64,000 nt of DNA from Cronobacter malonaticus LMG 23826 (GTDB lineage Bacteria; Pseudomonadota; Gammaproteobacteria; Enterobacterales; Enterobacteriaceae): positions 3,472,001 through 3,536,000 of the forward strand of contig NZ_CP013940.1 in assembly GCF_001277215.2 (NCBI RefSeq), given 5' to 3'. The notes under the pieces are model-generated. The model was not told the origin of the DNA, made no database searches, and saw only the letters and a list, made by a program, of their open reading frames with translations. The translations under genes and the position numbers were made by a program. The stretch's first letter is position 1; the number at the start of each line of letters is the position of its first letter. Shown here one piece after another: positions 29,101-36,335 of this stretch.

Positions 29101-29905
29101 CCGTATCTAACGTTGATGTTCCATCTCCCCTTTTACGATAATAGTATTTAGAGCCGCCAAGAAACGCAGCATAACCATGCTGGTTATTTAACAGATATCT
29201 GGCAATAAAGTGTGCATCTTCAAAAGCAGGTTTAACTTTGCTGTCAAAGAGTACATCGTTAAACAGAATCGATTCCGTTCTGAAAAATGCAGTACTTGCA
29301 GAAAGCTGTACTTCTTTTTCCATTTCGGAAAGTAGTACCAACTGATTACCTTTCTTAAATTTATAAGCTAAAGGATGACCATCCTTATACTGGTTCTTAG
29401 CCTCGTAAAACATGATAATATTACAACCCACCATTTTAACGTCTTTATCCCGGTGCTGATAAAGAAAGCCGTCAAGGTTGTAAAAATAATTCACATCAAC
29501 AAAATCATCCGGATCGATAAATGTGACCCATTCCGTCGTGACATGCTGCAACCCGTTGTTACGCGCAGAAGACTGCCCAGCATTCTCCTGATAAATATAA
29601 GTAATATTATTCGGATATTTCTTTTGCCAGCACTTAATAATCTCCGCAGAGTTATCCGTTGAACCATCATCCACCATGATAAGCTGGATATGTTTTTTGA
29701 ACTTCAGGCGCTGCCTAATAAAACTTTCAAAATAATCATCAAGAAAAGCGCCTACGTTATACACTGCCGAAACAACAGTGTAGTTATAGTGTCCATCTTC
29801 TTTTTTGAACCGCAATTTGTCGAGTTTACGCGCCTGATTGGCAGCCATATCGCTGAAAAAAAGTTTGGGGTCCCTTACCAGCTTGCGAAGTTTATTATTA
29901 AACAT
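26123..29905 (-). CDS. Composite capsule polymerase: GT2 + CDP-glycerol phosphotransferase-like + TPR
   Basis: This 1260-residue protein has three parts. Residues about 40-330 are a GT-A family 2 glycosyltransferase (VSAVYNVGAFLDDYF, VDDGSTDNS at 78-86, ENAGQSSARNNGL, DPDD at 131-134). Residues about 490-855 resemble the TagF/TagB CDP-glycerol glycerophosphotransferase family (QHGV 590-593, GFPRHDKL 640-647, MPTWR 660-664, PH 717, ITDYSSVAFELA 755-766). Residues about 865-1260 are helical TPR-like repeats. It most likely assembles a capsule backbone containing a glycosyl unit and polyol phosphate. The ATG at 29905 overlaps the Stealth gene stop; two upstream in-frame starts lack ribosome sites. 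The gene is visibly AT-rich, especially its 5' half, in contrast to flanking kps genes. Confidence 0.85.
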   Translation of the reverse strand: MFNNKLRKLVRDPKLFFSDMAANQARKLDKLRFKKEDGHYNYTVVSAVYNVGAFLDDYFESFIRQRLKFKKHIQLIMVDDGSTDNSAEIIKCWQKKYPNNITYIYQENAGQSSARNNGLQHVTTEWVTFIDPDDFVDVNYFYNLDGFLYQHRDKDVKMVGCNIIMFYEAKNQYKDGHPLAYKFKKGNQLVLLSEMEKEVQLSASTAFFRTESILFNDVLFDSKVKPAFEDAHFIARYLLNNQHGYAAFLGGSKYYYRKRGDGTSTLDTAWQKKERFLTVPKYGYLTILNQYAESIGYVPNNIQRTMLYEITWFMKWLINRGERAAFLSSIEKQICIGYLKEAFVHLNKENIINFDLAGAWFFHKVAMLSFFKSMQPDAQIIYVEKYDAFKNMVQLRYFTNPVGLEQISLDGIDVIPKFAKTIRHDFLDETLILERRLWVALGDAKKINMSVSKLPTRLSLGGKQYKEGLNAADIKKHFIDLMPVYEKKKEYHQAWIFMDRDTQADDNAEHLYRYVRENYPQQNIFFALQKGSHDWSRLEQEGFRLLEFGSREHKLALGSCSKVISSHANRYVTNYLGPKMLAGKHYVFLQHGVTKDDISSWLNSKEDINCFITTSPYEYQSIHEDGSRYYYTKKEVVLTGFPRHDKLVAARNNERLIVIMPTWRQTIVGPVTGDGEARALNPDFMETEFARSWYGVIHSPLLKKYAEQYDFKVAFFPHANIQPYLSFFEVPDYIEVITHADGSIQNVFNRASMMITDYSSVAFELAVQNKPVIYYQFDAKACFSGAHIYSKGYFDYRKHGFGPVVETEKELFKELNTLLKNDAVPSAKILKRISDTFPFRDGLNCERTYQAIASLDAPLPEGFADKEIYYQYAKQAAAARRWALAEKRWQAYLALSLTQDEEAHGCAGLAEALRKQGKTVAARNAIHHWYARHPEQRHTALSASMAMVEMAEHHWEKATSYWQDAGETSIDNARYCYCLYRSGQAAVLETLCKKTRPTAGFSYARFCLLLAKQKWAEGIAYVKEQGVDVTSAESLENKLLITLSYCYQQLNKLNDAHQCLVKYEKHIENDPQCRLKIARLAFLRQNWEKILSQLNKASADINHLPDEHLYYYCVALLRTDKFKEMYTLFGTLNDALRSDVRFLKIYAQACLALKKPDEAIAIFEVQNKPDDAFCLIYAEALRDTGRFSQALSVVRNKISRYNQSAWMLRCELAQLCEDWDDAYDCWLNLLRHYPQNMPDNAAEKLQNLRLLREFSVKSDA

Positions 29906-31010
29906 TTTTGTGAGTTCCATTTTCAAAATATGTTTCAAGCATTGCAATCAGTTGTTCCTGATAATTATTGACGCTTTGGTTACGTGAAGAAAAATCATTA
30001 GCGCAGAAGGAGTGCGGTGAAACGCCCTGCCGTTGTCTGTTAATCAGTGCGCGATAGTGCGTGTTAGCGGCAGGCGACCGCACGTTGAAGTAATAACAAA
30101 TATCTCTCGCCGGGACGGCAAGCCCCCGCGCATAGGTAAACCAGGGCACCAGAAACGTTGGCAGATTTACATCGCTATCGCTTCTGAATTTACATGACAA
30201 AAAGGCGCTGATGCGTTTGTTGTAGCGCTGCCGGGTTTCGGTAAAGAGACTCTTGCGCAGCGGAACATACGTATGCGCCAGCGGCATATCTGGCGCGAAA
30301 CCGATATCCTGAGAAAGCAGTGTCCGGGAATTTAGCGAGGCAGAAAGCGCAGCCGTATGCCGCCCGCGCTGCGTCATTGCCGTCAGGCTCTTATGGGCAA
30401 GAAAGAGCGAAGCCAGCCCGTTCCCCCGGAAAAAATGGCTTGGCGGAAGTGGACGCGCAACAAAGACATCATCATTAAAATAGATAAAATGCTCGGCAAG
30501 ATCGGGAATCGCATCTAAATGGGCTTCGATAACGTGTGAGTTAAATGTCGGTAAATAGCGTGCTGGAATAATCTCTTTATGGGAAATGATAGTCACTTTC
30601 TCAATCGCTTCAGCCCACGGAAGCGGATGTCCGTCAGCAACAATATAGATCCGGCGCACCCAAGGCATGAATGTCAGCACGCTTTGTACTGAATAAAATA
30701 TTTCGTTGTGATTATCAAAGCGGGCTGGATCGTGATTAACCCCCAGTTGCGCTTGCAGATGCTGATGCCGGTAGAGCTCGAATTTACGACGCCACTGGCT
30801 GTCGCAGTTATCCACCCACGTGAATACCACATCTACCGGAAACGTGACCTCATCCATGCTTTCCAGCGAGAGATCATGCTTAATCAATATGCTTTCTTCA
30901 CCCTGTGGGCAGTCTATTTCATTAAGGATCAGCGGGTGTTTTTTTAGCAGGTAATCACGTAAGAACAGGCCTGGCGACGTAAACAGTTTTTTTACTTTTC
31001 TGTATTGCAT
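29898..31010 (-). CDS. Stealth-family capsular polysaccharide phosphotransferase
   Basis: Stealth proteins transfer hexose-1-phosphate from a UDP-sugar and build phosphodiester-linked capsules. The 370 residues show the conserved regions in order: VDVVFTWVD (59-67), DNHNEIFYSVQSVLTFMPWVRRIYIVADG (about 99-127), LPTFNSHVIEAHL with FIYFNDDVFVARPL (about 153-188) and, near the end, the ICYYFNVRS block. The DD pair in FNDDVF is the probable metal site. It starts two bases after the kpsT stop and overlaps the next gene by eight bases. The exact donor sugar cannot be read from the sequence. Confidence 0.9.
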   Translation of the reverse strand: MQYRKVKKLFTSPGLFLRDYLLKKHPLILNEIDCPQGEESILIKHDLSLESMDEVTFPVDVVFTWVDNCDSQWRRKFELYRHQHLQAQLGVNHDPARFDNHNEIFYSVQSVLTFMPWVRRIYIVADGHPLPWAEAIEKVTIISHKEIIPARYLPTFNSHVIEAHLDAIPDLAEHFIYFNDDVFVARPLPPSHFFRGNGLASLFLAHKSLTAMTQRGRHTAALSASLNSRTLLSQDIGFAPDMPLAHTYVPLRKSLFTETRQRYNKRISAFLSCKFRSDSDVNLPTFLVPWFTYARGLAVPARDICYYFNVRSPAANTHYRALINRQRQGVSPHSFCANDFSSRNQSVNNYQEQLIAMLETYFENGTHKNV

Positions 31011-31012
31011 TT

Positions 31013-31678
31013 CTACAGGTTCTCCTGTGCTTTATAGGCGTTAATGGCATCATCAACGCTGTCGTAAAAATGCACCTGGTTTTCCCGGCCGATAAACACC
31101 GCCGCATCGCAATACTGTTTTAGCGAGTTGAGATTGTGCGACACCATCAAAAAGCACGATTCACGGTGGCGGGCTTCAAAAAGGGTTTCACATTTTTTAC
31201 GAAAGCTCGCGTCGCCCACGGCGGTTACTTCGTCCACCAGGTAGTAGTCGAATTTGAACGCCATACTCAGCCCGAACCCAAGACGCGCTTTCATGCCGGA
31301 GGAGTAAGCTTTCACCGGCATATCAAAATATTTTCCAAGCTCGGCGAACTCCTCAACGAACGCGACTTTTTGCCGGACTTCTTCTTTCGGCGCATAAAGG
31401 CGCGCTACAAACTTTACATTTTCCCGCCCCGTCAGGCTGCCCTGGAACCCTCCCGCCAGCCCGACCGGCCAGGAGATGGTGGAGCCGGAGACAATCCGCC
31501 CGCGGTCCGGGTTATCCGTGCCGCCAATCATGCGCAGTAGTGTGGATTTCCCTGCCCCGTTACGCCCTATCAGCGCCACGCTCTTGCCGGGAGGCAGCGT
31601 CAGGTTGAGATCTTTGAAAACATAATGTCGCCCGGCGGGTGTGCGGTACGATTTGGTGAGGTTTTCGATAGTAATCAT
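31013..31678 (-). CDS. kpsT: Capsule export ABC transporter ATP-binding protein KpsT
   Basis: KpsT powers polymer export through KpsM. The 221-residue ABC domain has Walker A GRNGAGKST, signature YSSGMKARLGFGLSMAF, Walker B YYLVDEVTAVGD and the switch His in MVSHNL. It follows kpsM with an ATGA overlap. The kpsM-kpsT order, as region 3 of group 2 capsule loci, reads directly into the region 2 genes. Confidence 0.96.
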   Translation of the reverse strand: MITIENLTKSYRTPAGRHYVFKDLNLTLPPGKSVALIGRNGAGKSTLLRMIGGTDNPDRGRIVSGSTISWPVGLAGGFQGSLTGRENVKFVARLYAPKEEVRQKVAFVEEFAELGKYFDMPVKAYSSGMKARLGFGLSMAFKFDYYLVDEVTAVGDASFRKKCETLFEARHRESCFLMVSHNLNSLKQYCDAAVFIGRENQVHFYDSVDDAINAYKAQENL

Positions 31679-32457
31679 GAGGTCAGCATCGCCTCTTCCT
31701 GATAGCGGTAAAGAGCAAGCCCGGTAAACAATACCACCAGCGTGCTAACCGCAAGATACGTCAGGCTGGCGCCTTCGCTCGCATAGCTTGTGGCCAGCGA
31801 TTCGCGCGTGAGTTCCACGACGTGCACAAGCGGATTCCAGGCGACCCAGCGTTGATATTCCTGGGGAATTGTATTTAGCGAATACATCACGCAGGAGATG
31901 AAATAGAGCGGGCGCGTCAGCAGCGGCAGGAACTTTTCAGCCTCCGGAAATGCACTGCCGATGACCATAAAAATCAGCCCGGCACCGAAGGAAAAAATAA
32001 CCAGACAACTCCAGACGACAAACAGCACCAGCAAATGAGTGCAGGTGAACGGCTCCCCCAGTATGGCCAGCAGGGCGAGCAGCACCAGATAAACGGCAAT
32101 ATAAATTCCCGCTTCCAGTAACGTTCTTGCAATAATCGTATCAATCGGTTTTACCGGGCGATAATTAAAAAGCCCCTGATTCGCCTCAATAGCATTAATA
32201 GAACGACTCGTAATATGATTGAATATAAAATAGGGAATAATGCCGCTTAATAAAAAGATGGGGAAAGAGATATCCGGCAGCGTTCGTTCCATCACAAAAT
32301 CCAGAACAAACAGCAATATTACGAGATGCAGTAATGGCTCAAGCAGCGCCCAGCAGTAGCCCAGGCGAAACTTACCAAAGCGAGTTTTTATTTCCCTTAA
32401 AAATAGCGCCATTACGGTGGCGCGCTGGACATTCAGCCCATGCCTTTTCATAAACAC
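31675..32457 (-). CDS. kpsM: Capsule export ABC transporter permease KpsM
   Basis: KpsM forms the inner-membrane channel. The 260-residue ABC-2 permease has six hydrophobic segments (roughly 34-55, 64-85, 113-134, 144-167, 180-200 and 230-250) and the conserved N-terminal FLREIKTRFGKFRLGYCWALLEP. The ATG follows AAGGATG. An ops-like element lies 23 bases upstream of the start codon, which suggests RfaH-dependent transcription of kpsMT and region 2. Confidence 0.95.
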   Translation of the reverse strand: MFMKRHGLNVQRATVMALFLREIKTRFGKFRLGYCWALLEPLLHLVILLFVLDFVMERTLPDISFPIFLLSGIIPYFIFNHITSRSINAIEANQGLFNYRPVKPIDTIIARTLLEAGIYIAVYLVLLALLAILGEPFTCTHLLVLFVVWSCLVIFSFGAGLIFMVIGSAFPEAEKFLPLLTRPLYFISCVMYSLNTIPQEYQRWVAWNPLVHVVELTRESLATSYASEGASLTYLAVSTLVVLFTGLALYRYQEEAMLTS

Positions 32458-32479
32458 ATCCTTGTTTCAGGGTTGCGAA

Positions 32480-32491
32480 CAGGCTACCGCG
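32480..32491 (-). promoter_or_regulatory. ops-like (RfaH) element upstream of kpsM
   Basis: The minus strand reads CGCGGTAGCCTG, sharing GCGGTAGC-TG with the ops element GGCGGTAGCGTG that recruits RfaH to polymerase on long surface-polysaccharide operons. It lies in the kpsM leader. Confidence 0.7.
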
Positions 32492-32772
32492 ATGGGATTT
32501 ACCCATAGCATTTTATAAAATGCACTCCCGCCACCAGAAATAAATAGCACCACCACGCCCATCATCGTGCGTGAATATCAGCAGAATTAATTAAACCTTG
32601 TGATTTATTTACCGCAATTATTATTGCAGCAACAGAAGGGCGTTACAATAATTCAGGCGCGTAAAATAGCATAAAACATCATCTCCATAAATAACTTATC
32701 TTAGATTTCTTATTTTAGAGAGATTGTTTTCCATCTATCTGTTTTTATCCCTTTAATAATAAAAAATAGCCA
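32492..32772. other. AT-rich region upstream of kpsM
   Basis: No gene is visible. It is strongly AT-rich and should hold the kpsM promoter and the end of the LysR transcript. A small inverted repeat GCAAT-TATT-ATTGC lies near 32615-32628. Confidence 0.5.
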
Positions 32773-33687
32773 CTATGAGACGAAAGCCGATAAATTATCG
32801 TAAAATTGCGTCACACCTTCATATTCCAGTGCAAAGTTGATATAGCTGACCAGCGCCGGTGCGTTGAGCTTGCGCCCAGGATACACGAGATAAAGATCGT
32901 TCCCGGTGACGGTCCATTCAGGCAGCACATTGACCAGCGCGCCTTGTGTAAGGGTTTCATCAAGCAGAAAGGCGGGCAGCAGCGTGATCCCGGCACCTGC
33001 CAGCGCGCTTTCGCGGGCATAAAGGAGATTATCGGTCTGGTGCATCTGGTTCAGATGGCAGCGGTAAAGCTCACGGTCGCGCTGGAGCAGCCACTCCGAC
33101 CAGGCACGATGAACAATTACGCGGTGATCCACCAGTTGCGAGGGGTGCGTCAGCGCAGGGTGACGCGCCAGATAAGCGGGTGAAGCGAGCAGATAGCGCG
33201 GGCAGAGGCCAATCTTGCGGCCAATCAATGAGGAATCCTGCGGTTTACCGGTACGCAGCGCCACGTCAAATCCTTCCATCACAAGATCCCGCACGTCATC
33301 AGAGATAAACACCTCCAGCGTGATCTCCGGGTATTTCGCGAGAAATTCGGCGTTCATGCGCGCCAGCAGCGTCGCGCCAATTCCTGCCGGGCTGGTGATG
33401 CGCAGCCGGCCGCTGGGGTTATCGCGCAGGCGCTGGATGGCAAGGTCGGCGCGTTCGCTGGCATCCAGCATTTCACGGCAGTGCACCAGATAGTGCTCAC
33501 CGGCAAACGTCAGGCTGAGCTTGCGCGTGGTGCGATTAAGCAGCCGCAGCCCGACATGCGCCTCAAGCTGGCTAATGCGCTGGCTTACGCTGGACTTCGG
33601 CAGCCCCGCCTTCTGCGCTGCCGCCGTGAAGCTGCCCGTCTCCGCCACCAGCGCGAAAAGCGCCATATCCTGCAGTTGCTTAAACAT
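32773..33687 (-). CDS. LysR-family transcriptional regulator
   Basis: The 304-residue protein has an N-terminal winged helix-turn-helix (residues 6-64, ALVAETGSFTAAAQKAGLPKSSVSQRISQLEAHVGLRLLNRTTRKLSLT). A substrate-binding domain follows (about 90-295). It is divergent from the dehydrogenase at 33803, with 115 bases between them, so it probably controls that gene. It belongs to the large group including DmlR/AaeR-like regulators; the inducer is unknown. Confidence 0.9.
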   Translation of the reverse strand: MFKQLQDMALFALVAETGSFTAAAQKAGLPKSSVSQRISQLEAHVGLRLLNRTTRKLSLTFAGEHYLVHCREMLDASERADLAIQRLRDNPSGRLRITSPAGIGATLLARMNAEFLAKYPEITLEVFISDDVRDLVMEGFDVALRTGKPQDSSLIGRKIGLCPRYLLASPAYLARHPALTHPSQLVDHRVIVHRAWSEWLLQRDRELYRCHLNQMHQTDNLLYARESALAGAGITLLPAFLLDETLTQGALVNVLPEWTVTGNDLYLVYPGRKLNAPALVSYINFALEYEGVTQFYDNLSAFVS

Positions 33688-33802
33688 GATTGTTCATCTC
33701 TCACGAACACGCCGTTCTGGATTGTACATCTTATCACCCTCTTTCAGGCTGCATAGACTACAGTCAACACATCCTCCTCTGAATGCACGAAAGGAACCTG
33801 AT

Positions 33803-34804
33803 ATGTCTGTTAAAGCGATTGCTGTGAATCCGAACGCCCCGGAAAGCTTTATCGAAATTACCCAGCCGATGCCGCAGCCAGGCGATTTCGACCTGCTGGT
33901 GGAAGTCAAAGCGGTATCCATCAACCCGGTAGATACCAAAGTGCACGCAAGCCTTAAAAAGAATGGATTGCAGGAGCCGCGCGTGCTGGGCTGGGACGCC
34001 AGCGGCGTGGTGACGGCGGTCGGCGGCAAGGTCAGCGGTTTTAAACCGGGCGATGAAGTCTATTACGCTGGCGATATTACCCGCTCTGGCAGCAACGCCA
34101 GCCATCAGTTAATCGATTCCCGCATTGTGGGGCATAAACCGCACACGCTCCCGTGGGCGGCGGCGGCGGCCATCCCGCTGACGGCGCTGACTGCGTGGGA
34201 AGGGTTATTCGAACGTCTGGCGATTCAGGACGCCGGTGAAGACAAGACGCTACTGATTATCGGCGGCGCAGGCGGCGTAGGCTCGCTTGCTATTCCGTTC
34301 GCACGTCTGCACAGCAAGGCGAAAATTATCGCCACCGCCTCGCGTGAGGATTCCGCGCAGTGGTGTCGCGATCGCGGTGCCGATCTGGTAGTGAATTATC
34401 ACGATCTGCCGGGTGAGCTGGCGAAACACGGGATTAAATTTGTCGATTATATTTTCATCCTGAATGACACCGACGGTCACTGGGCAGCGGTGAGCCAGCT
34501 TATCGCGCCGCAGGGGCATATTTGCAGCATCGTGGAGAATGAGCACCCGCTGGATCAGGATGCGCTGAAGTCGAAATCCGCCGCGCTGCACTGGGAGTTT
34601 ATGTATACCCGCAGCATGTACCAGACCGCCGATATGGCGCGTCAGGGCGAGATCCTCAATGAAGTAGCGAAACTGCTGGATGCCGGTGAAGTGGAGAGTA
34701 CGCTGAGTGAAACCTTCCACGGTCTGAGCGTTGAGAGCATCAGCAAGGCGCATGAGAAGGTGCTGGAAGGCCATATGCGCGGCAAGGTGGTGGTAGAATT
34801 TTAA
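33803..34804 (+). CDS. Quinone oxidoreductase-like zinc-independent alcohol dehydrogenase (YogA-like)
   Basis: The 333-residue protein is an MDR-superfamily NADPH-dependent oxidoreductase. Its catalytic-domain segments are GWDASGVVTAVGGKVSGFKPGDEVYYAG; the Rossmann nucleotide loop is LLIIGGAGGVGSLAIPFA near 149-166. The usual structural-zinc cysteines are absent, which fits the quinone oxidoreductase branch. The start MSVKAIAVNPNAPESF is preceded by AAGGAA; a longer upstream frame covers the divergent promoter and is rejected. Likely a response to quinones or electrophiles. Confidence 0.88.
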   Translation: MSVKAIAVNPNAPESFIEITQPMPQPGDFDLLVEVKAVSINPVDTKVHASLKKNGLQEPRVLGWDASGVVTAVGGKVSGFKPGDEVYYAGDITRSGSNASHQLIDSRIVGHKPHTLPWAAAAAIPLTALTAWEGLFERLAIQDAGEDKTLLIIGGAGGVGSLAIPFARLHSKAKIIATASREDSAQWCRDRGADLVVNYHDLPGELAKHGIKFVDYIFILNDTDGHWAAVSQLIAPQGHICSIVENEHPLDQDALKSKSAALHWEFMYTRSMYQTADMARQGEILNEVAKLLDAGEVESTLSETFHGLSVESISKAHEKVLEGHMRGKVVVEF

Positions 34805-34818
34805 TTCCGGCGGGCCAC

Positions 34819-34981
34819 GGCGGGTGCACGTCGTTTACCCGCCCTACCTGGCTCTCTTCGTAGGGTGGGTAAGCACAGCGCACCCACTTTTGAACATTCA
34901 CATCAATGGCGGGTGCACTCCGTTTACCCGCCCTACAACAGAATATGTTCATGTAGGGTGGGTAAGCGCAGCGCACCCACC
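34819..34981. repeat. Two paired inverted-repeat elements after the dehydrogenase
   Basis: Two units (34819-34887 and 34908-34981) each contain an arm of the form GGCGGGTGCAC..TTTACCCGCCCTAC and, after a short spacer, its near reverse complement GTAGGGTGGGTAAGC..GCGCACCCAC. Similar arms occur at 40545-40675. This is a dispersed repeat of the host genome. Confidence 0.85.
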
Positions 34982-35011
34982 AATAACGCCTCCCCCAACA
35001 ACAACCGCCCG

Positions 35012-36244
35012 CTACGCCTGCTCGCCCATCAGCTGCTTCACTAACTCCACGCAGCGCAGAAAACGGGAGTCGTAATCCGGCTCCTCGACATGCACATATT
35101 CGATGTTGTTCTCTTCAAGCATCGACACCAGCAGCGACTGAAACTCTTTGCGATCCACCGAACTGCCGAGGCTTCGCAACCCGTCCGCCACCCACGGCGT
35201 GTTGTTTTCCAGCAGGATCACGAGATCGAAACGGTATTCATCCACCAGCGCCTGCACAAACGGATGCTCGCGTCCTTCATACTTTTTGCAGAACGCCTGC
35301 GTGGTCACGAAATCGGTGTCGATAAACGCCACTTTATTGGCATACTTCACCGCGAAATCAATATATTGCGCGTGACCGAGCGCGATTTTATCGTAATCGG
35401 AATATTGCAGCGCCATCTCGTCGCCGCCGAGATGAGAAAACACATAATCGCGGCCATATTCCCAGGCGCTCGTCGTATTGAAAATATTGGCGAGCTTATT
35501 CACCAGCATCGATTTCCCGCTCGACTCGCCGCCCAGAATCGCCACCGTACGCACAAAGAACGGCTTCACTTCGGTCGGGATGTACTCCCAGTAGCGGAAC
35601 GGATTGGCGCGGATCTGCGCGCCGCTGATATTCATAAAGGTGCGTTTCGGGTCGATAATCACGGTCTCGATGCCGAGATGTTCGCGGTACTGCGGCGCGT
35701 CGGCCTCTTCGGAGGTATAGATGGAATCCGGCTCGATCCCCTTCTCCTCCATAAACGCTTTAATGCCTTCGCTCCAGACGTCCCAGCCGTGCGGATACGG
35801 CTCCATGCCCTCTTCATTAAAGGCATGAATGCGGATGTTTTTCTGGTATTTAAACGTCTGCAACAGCCAGCGCAGACGGTCGCTGATGGTCGGCTGCTGC
35901 GACATCGCGCTCTCTTCAAACAGCGTGCGGTCGCGCTTTTCGTCATAGCCCATGATGATATGCAGCTCATCGACCTGGCTACAGGCGCGCTGGATCAGAT
36001 AGATATGGCCGGTATGCAGCGGATAAAACTTGCCAAAGACGACGCCGACGCGCTTCTGACGGCGCGGAAACTCCAGCCCCAGAAAACGGTGCAGCGCTTC
36101 AAGCTTTTGCGCGCTGGGGCTTTTGATTTTGGCGTTGAGAAGCTGGCTTAAATAACCCTTGGTCATGCCGCTGGCATCCGCCACCTGCTGCAACGTGCAG
36201 CCTTTCTGACGAATCGCGGTTTTGAGATAGTCGAATGATGACAC
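35012..36244 (-). CDS. nadR: Trifunctional NAD biosynthesis regulator NadR
   Basis: NadR is a transcriptional repressor of NAD genes, an NMN adenylyltransferase and a nicotinamide riboside kinase. The 410 residues match the family. An N-terminal helix-turn-helix is at 15-45 (CTLQQVADASGMTKGYLSQLL), the nucleotidyltransferase domain has GKFYPLHTGHIYLI (71-84), and the kinase domain has Walker A GGESSGKS near 239. It lies after radA with 91 bases between. In E. coli ettA is the neighbour on this side; here the capsule and LysR block intervenes. Confidence 0.98.
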   Translation of the reverse strand: MSSFDYLKTAIRQKGCTLQQVADASGMTKGYLSQLLNAKIKSPSAQKLEALHRFLGLEFPRRQKRVGVVFGKFYPLHTGHIYLIQRACSQVDELHIIMGYDEKRDRTLFEESAMSQQPTISDRLRWLLQTFKYQKNIRIHAFNEEGMEPYPHGWDVWSEGIKAFMEEKGIEPDSIYTSEEADAPQYREHLGIETVIIDPKRTFMNISGAQIRANPFRYWEYIPTEVKPFFVRTVAILGGESSGKSMLVNKLANIFNTTSAWEYGRDYVFSHLGGDEMALQYSDYDKIALGHAQYIDFAVKYANKVAFIDTDFVTTQAFCKKYEGREHPFVQALVDEYRFDLVILLENNTPWVADGLRSLGSSVDRKEFQSLLVSMLEENNIEYVHVEEPDYDSRFLRCVELVKQLMGEQA

Positions 36245-36290
36245 AAGAGCCTCCTGCTGAATGAGCGTGCCGGACAGAGAAAATACGAAG

Positions 36291-36315
36291 GGCGGGTCAC
36301 GGTGTACGACCCGCC
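36291..36315. terminator. Hairpin between radA and nadR
   Basis: Stem GGCGGGTC/GACCCGCC with a nine-base loop. On the minus strand it is followed by CTTCGTATTTT, a weak U tract, so it is either an inefficient terminator or an mRNA-stabilising structure between two co-directional genes. Confidence 0.4.
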
Positions 36316-36335
36316 AGAAAACAGTGATTTACTGA

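Noticed and set aside
34819..34981. CRISPR array
   Set aside because: The repeats are inverted pairs with irregular spacing and no unique spacers of constant length, and no cas genes are present.
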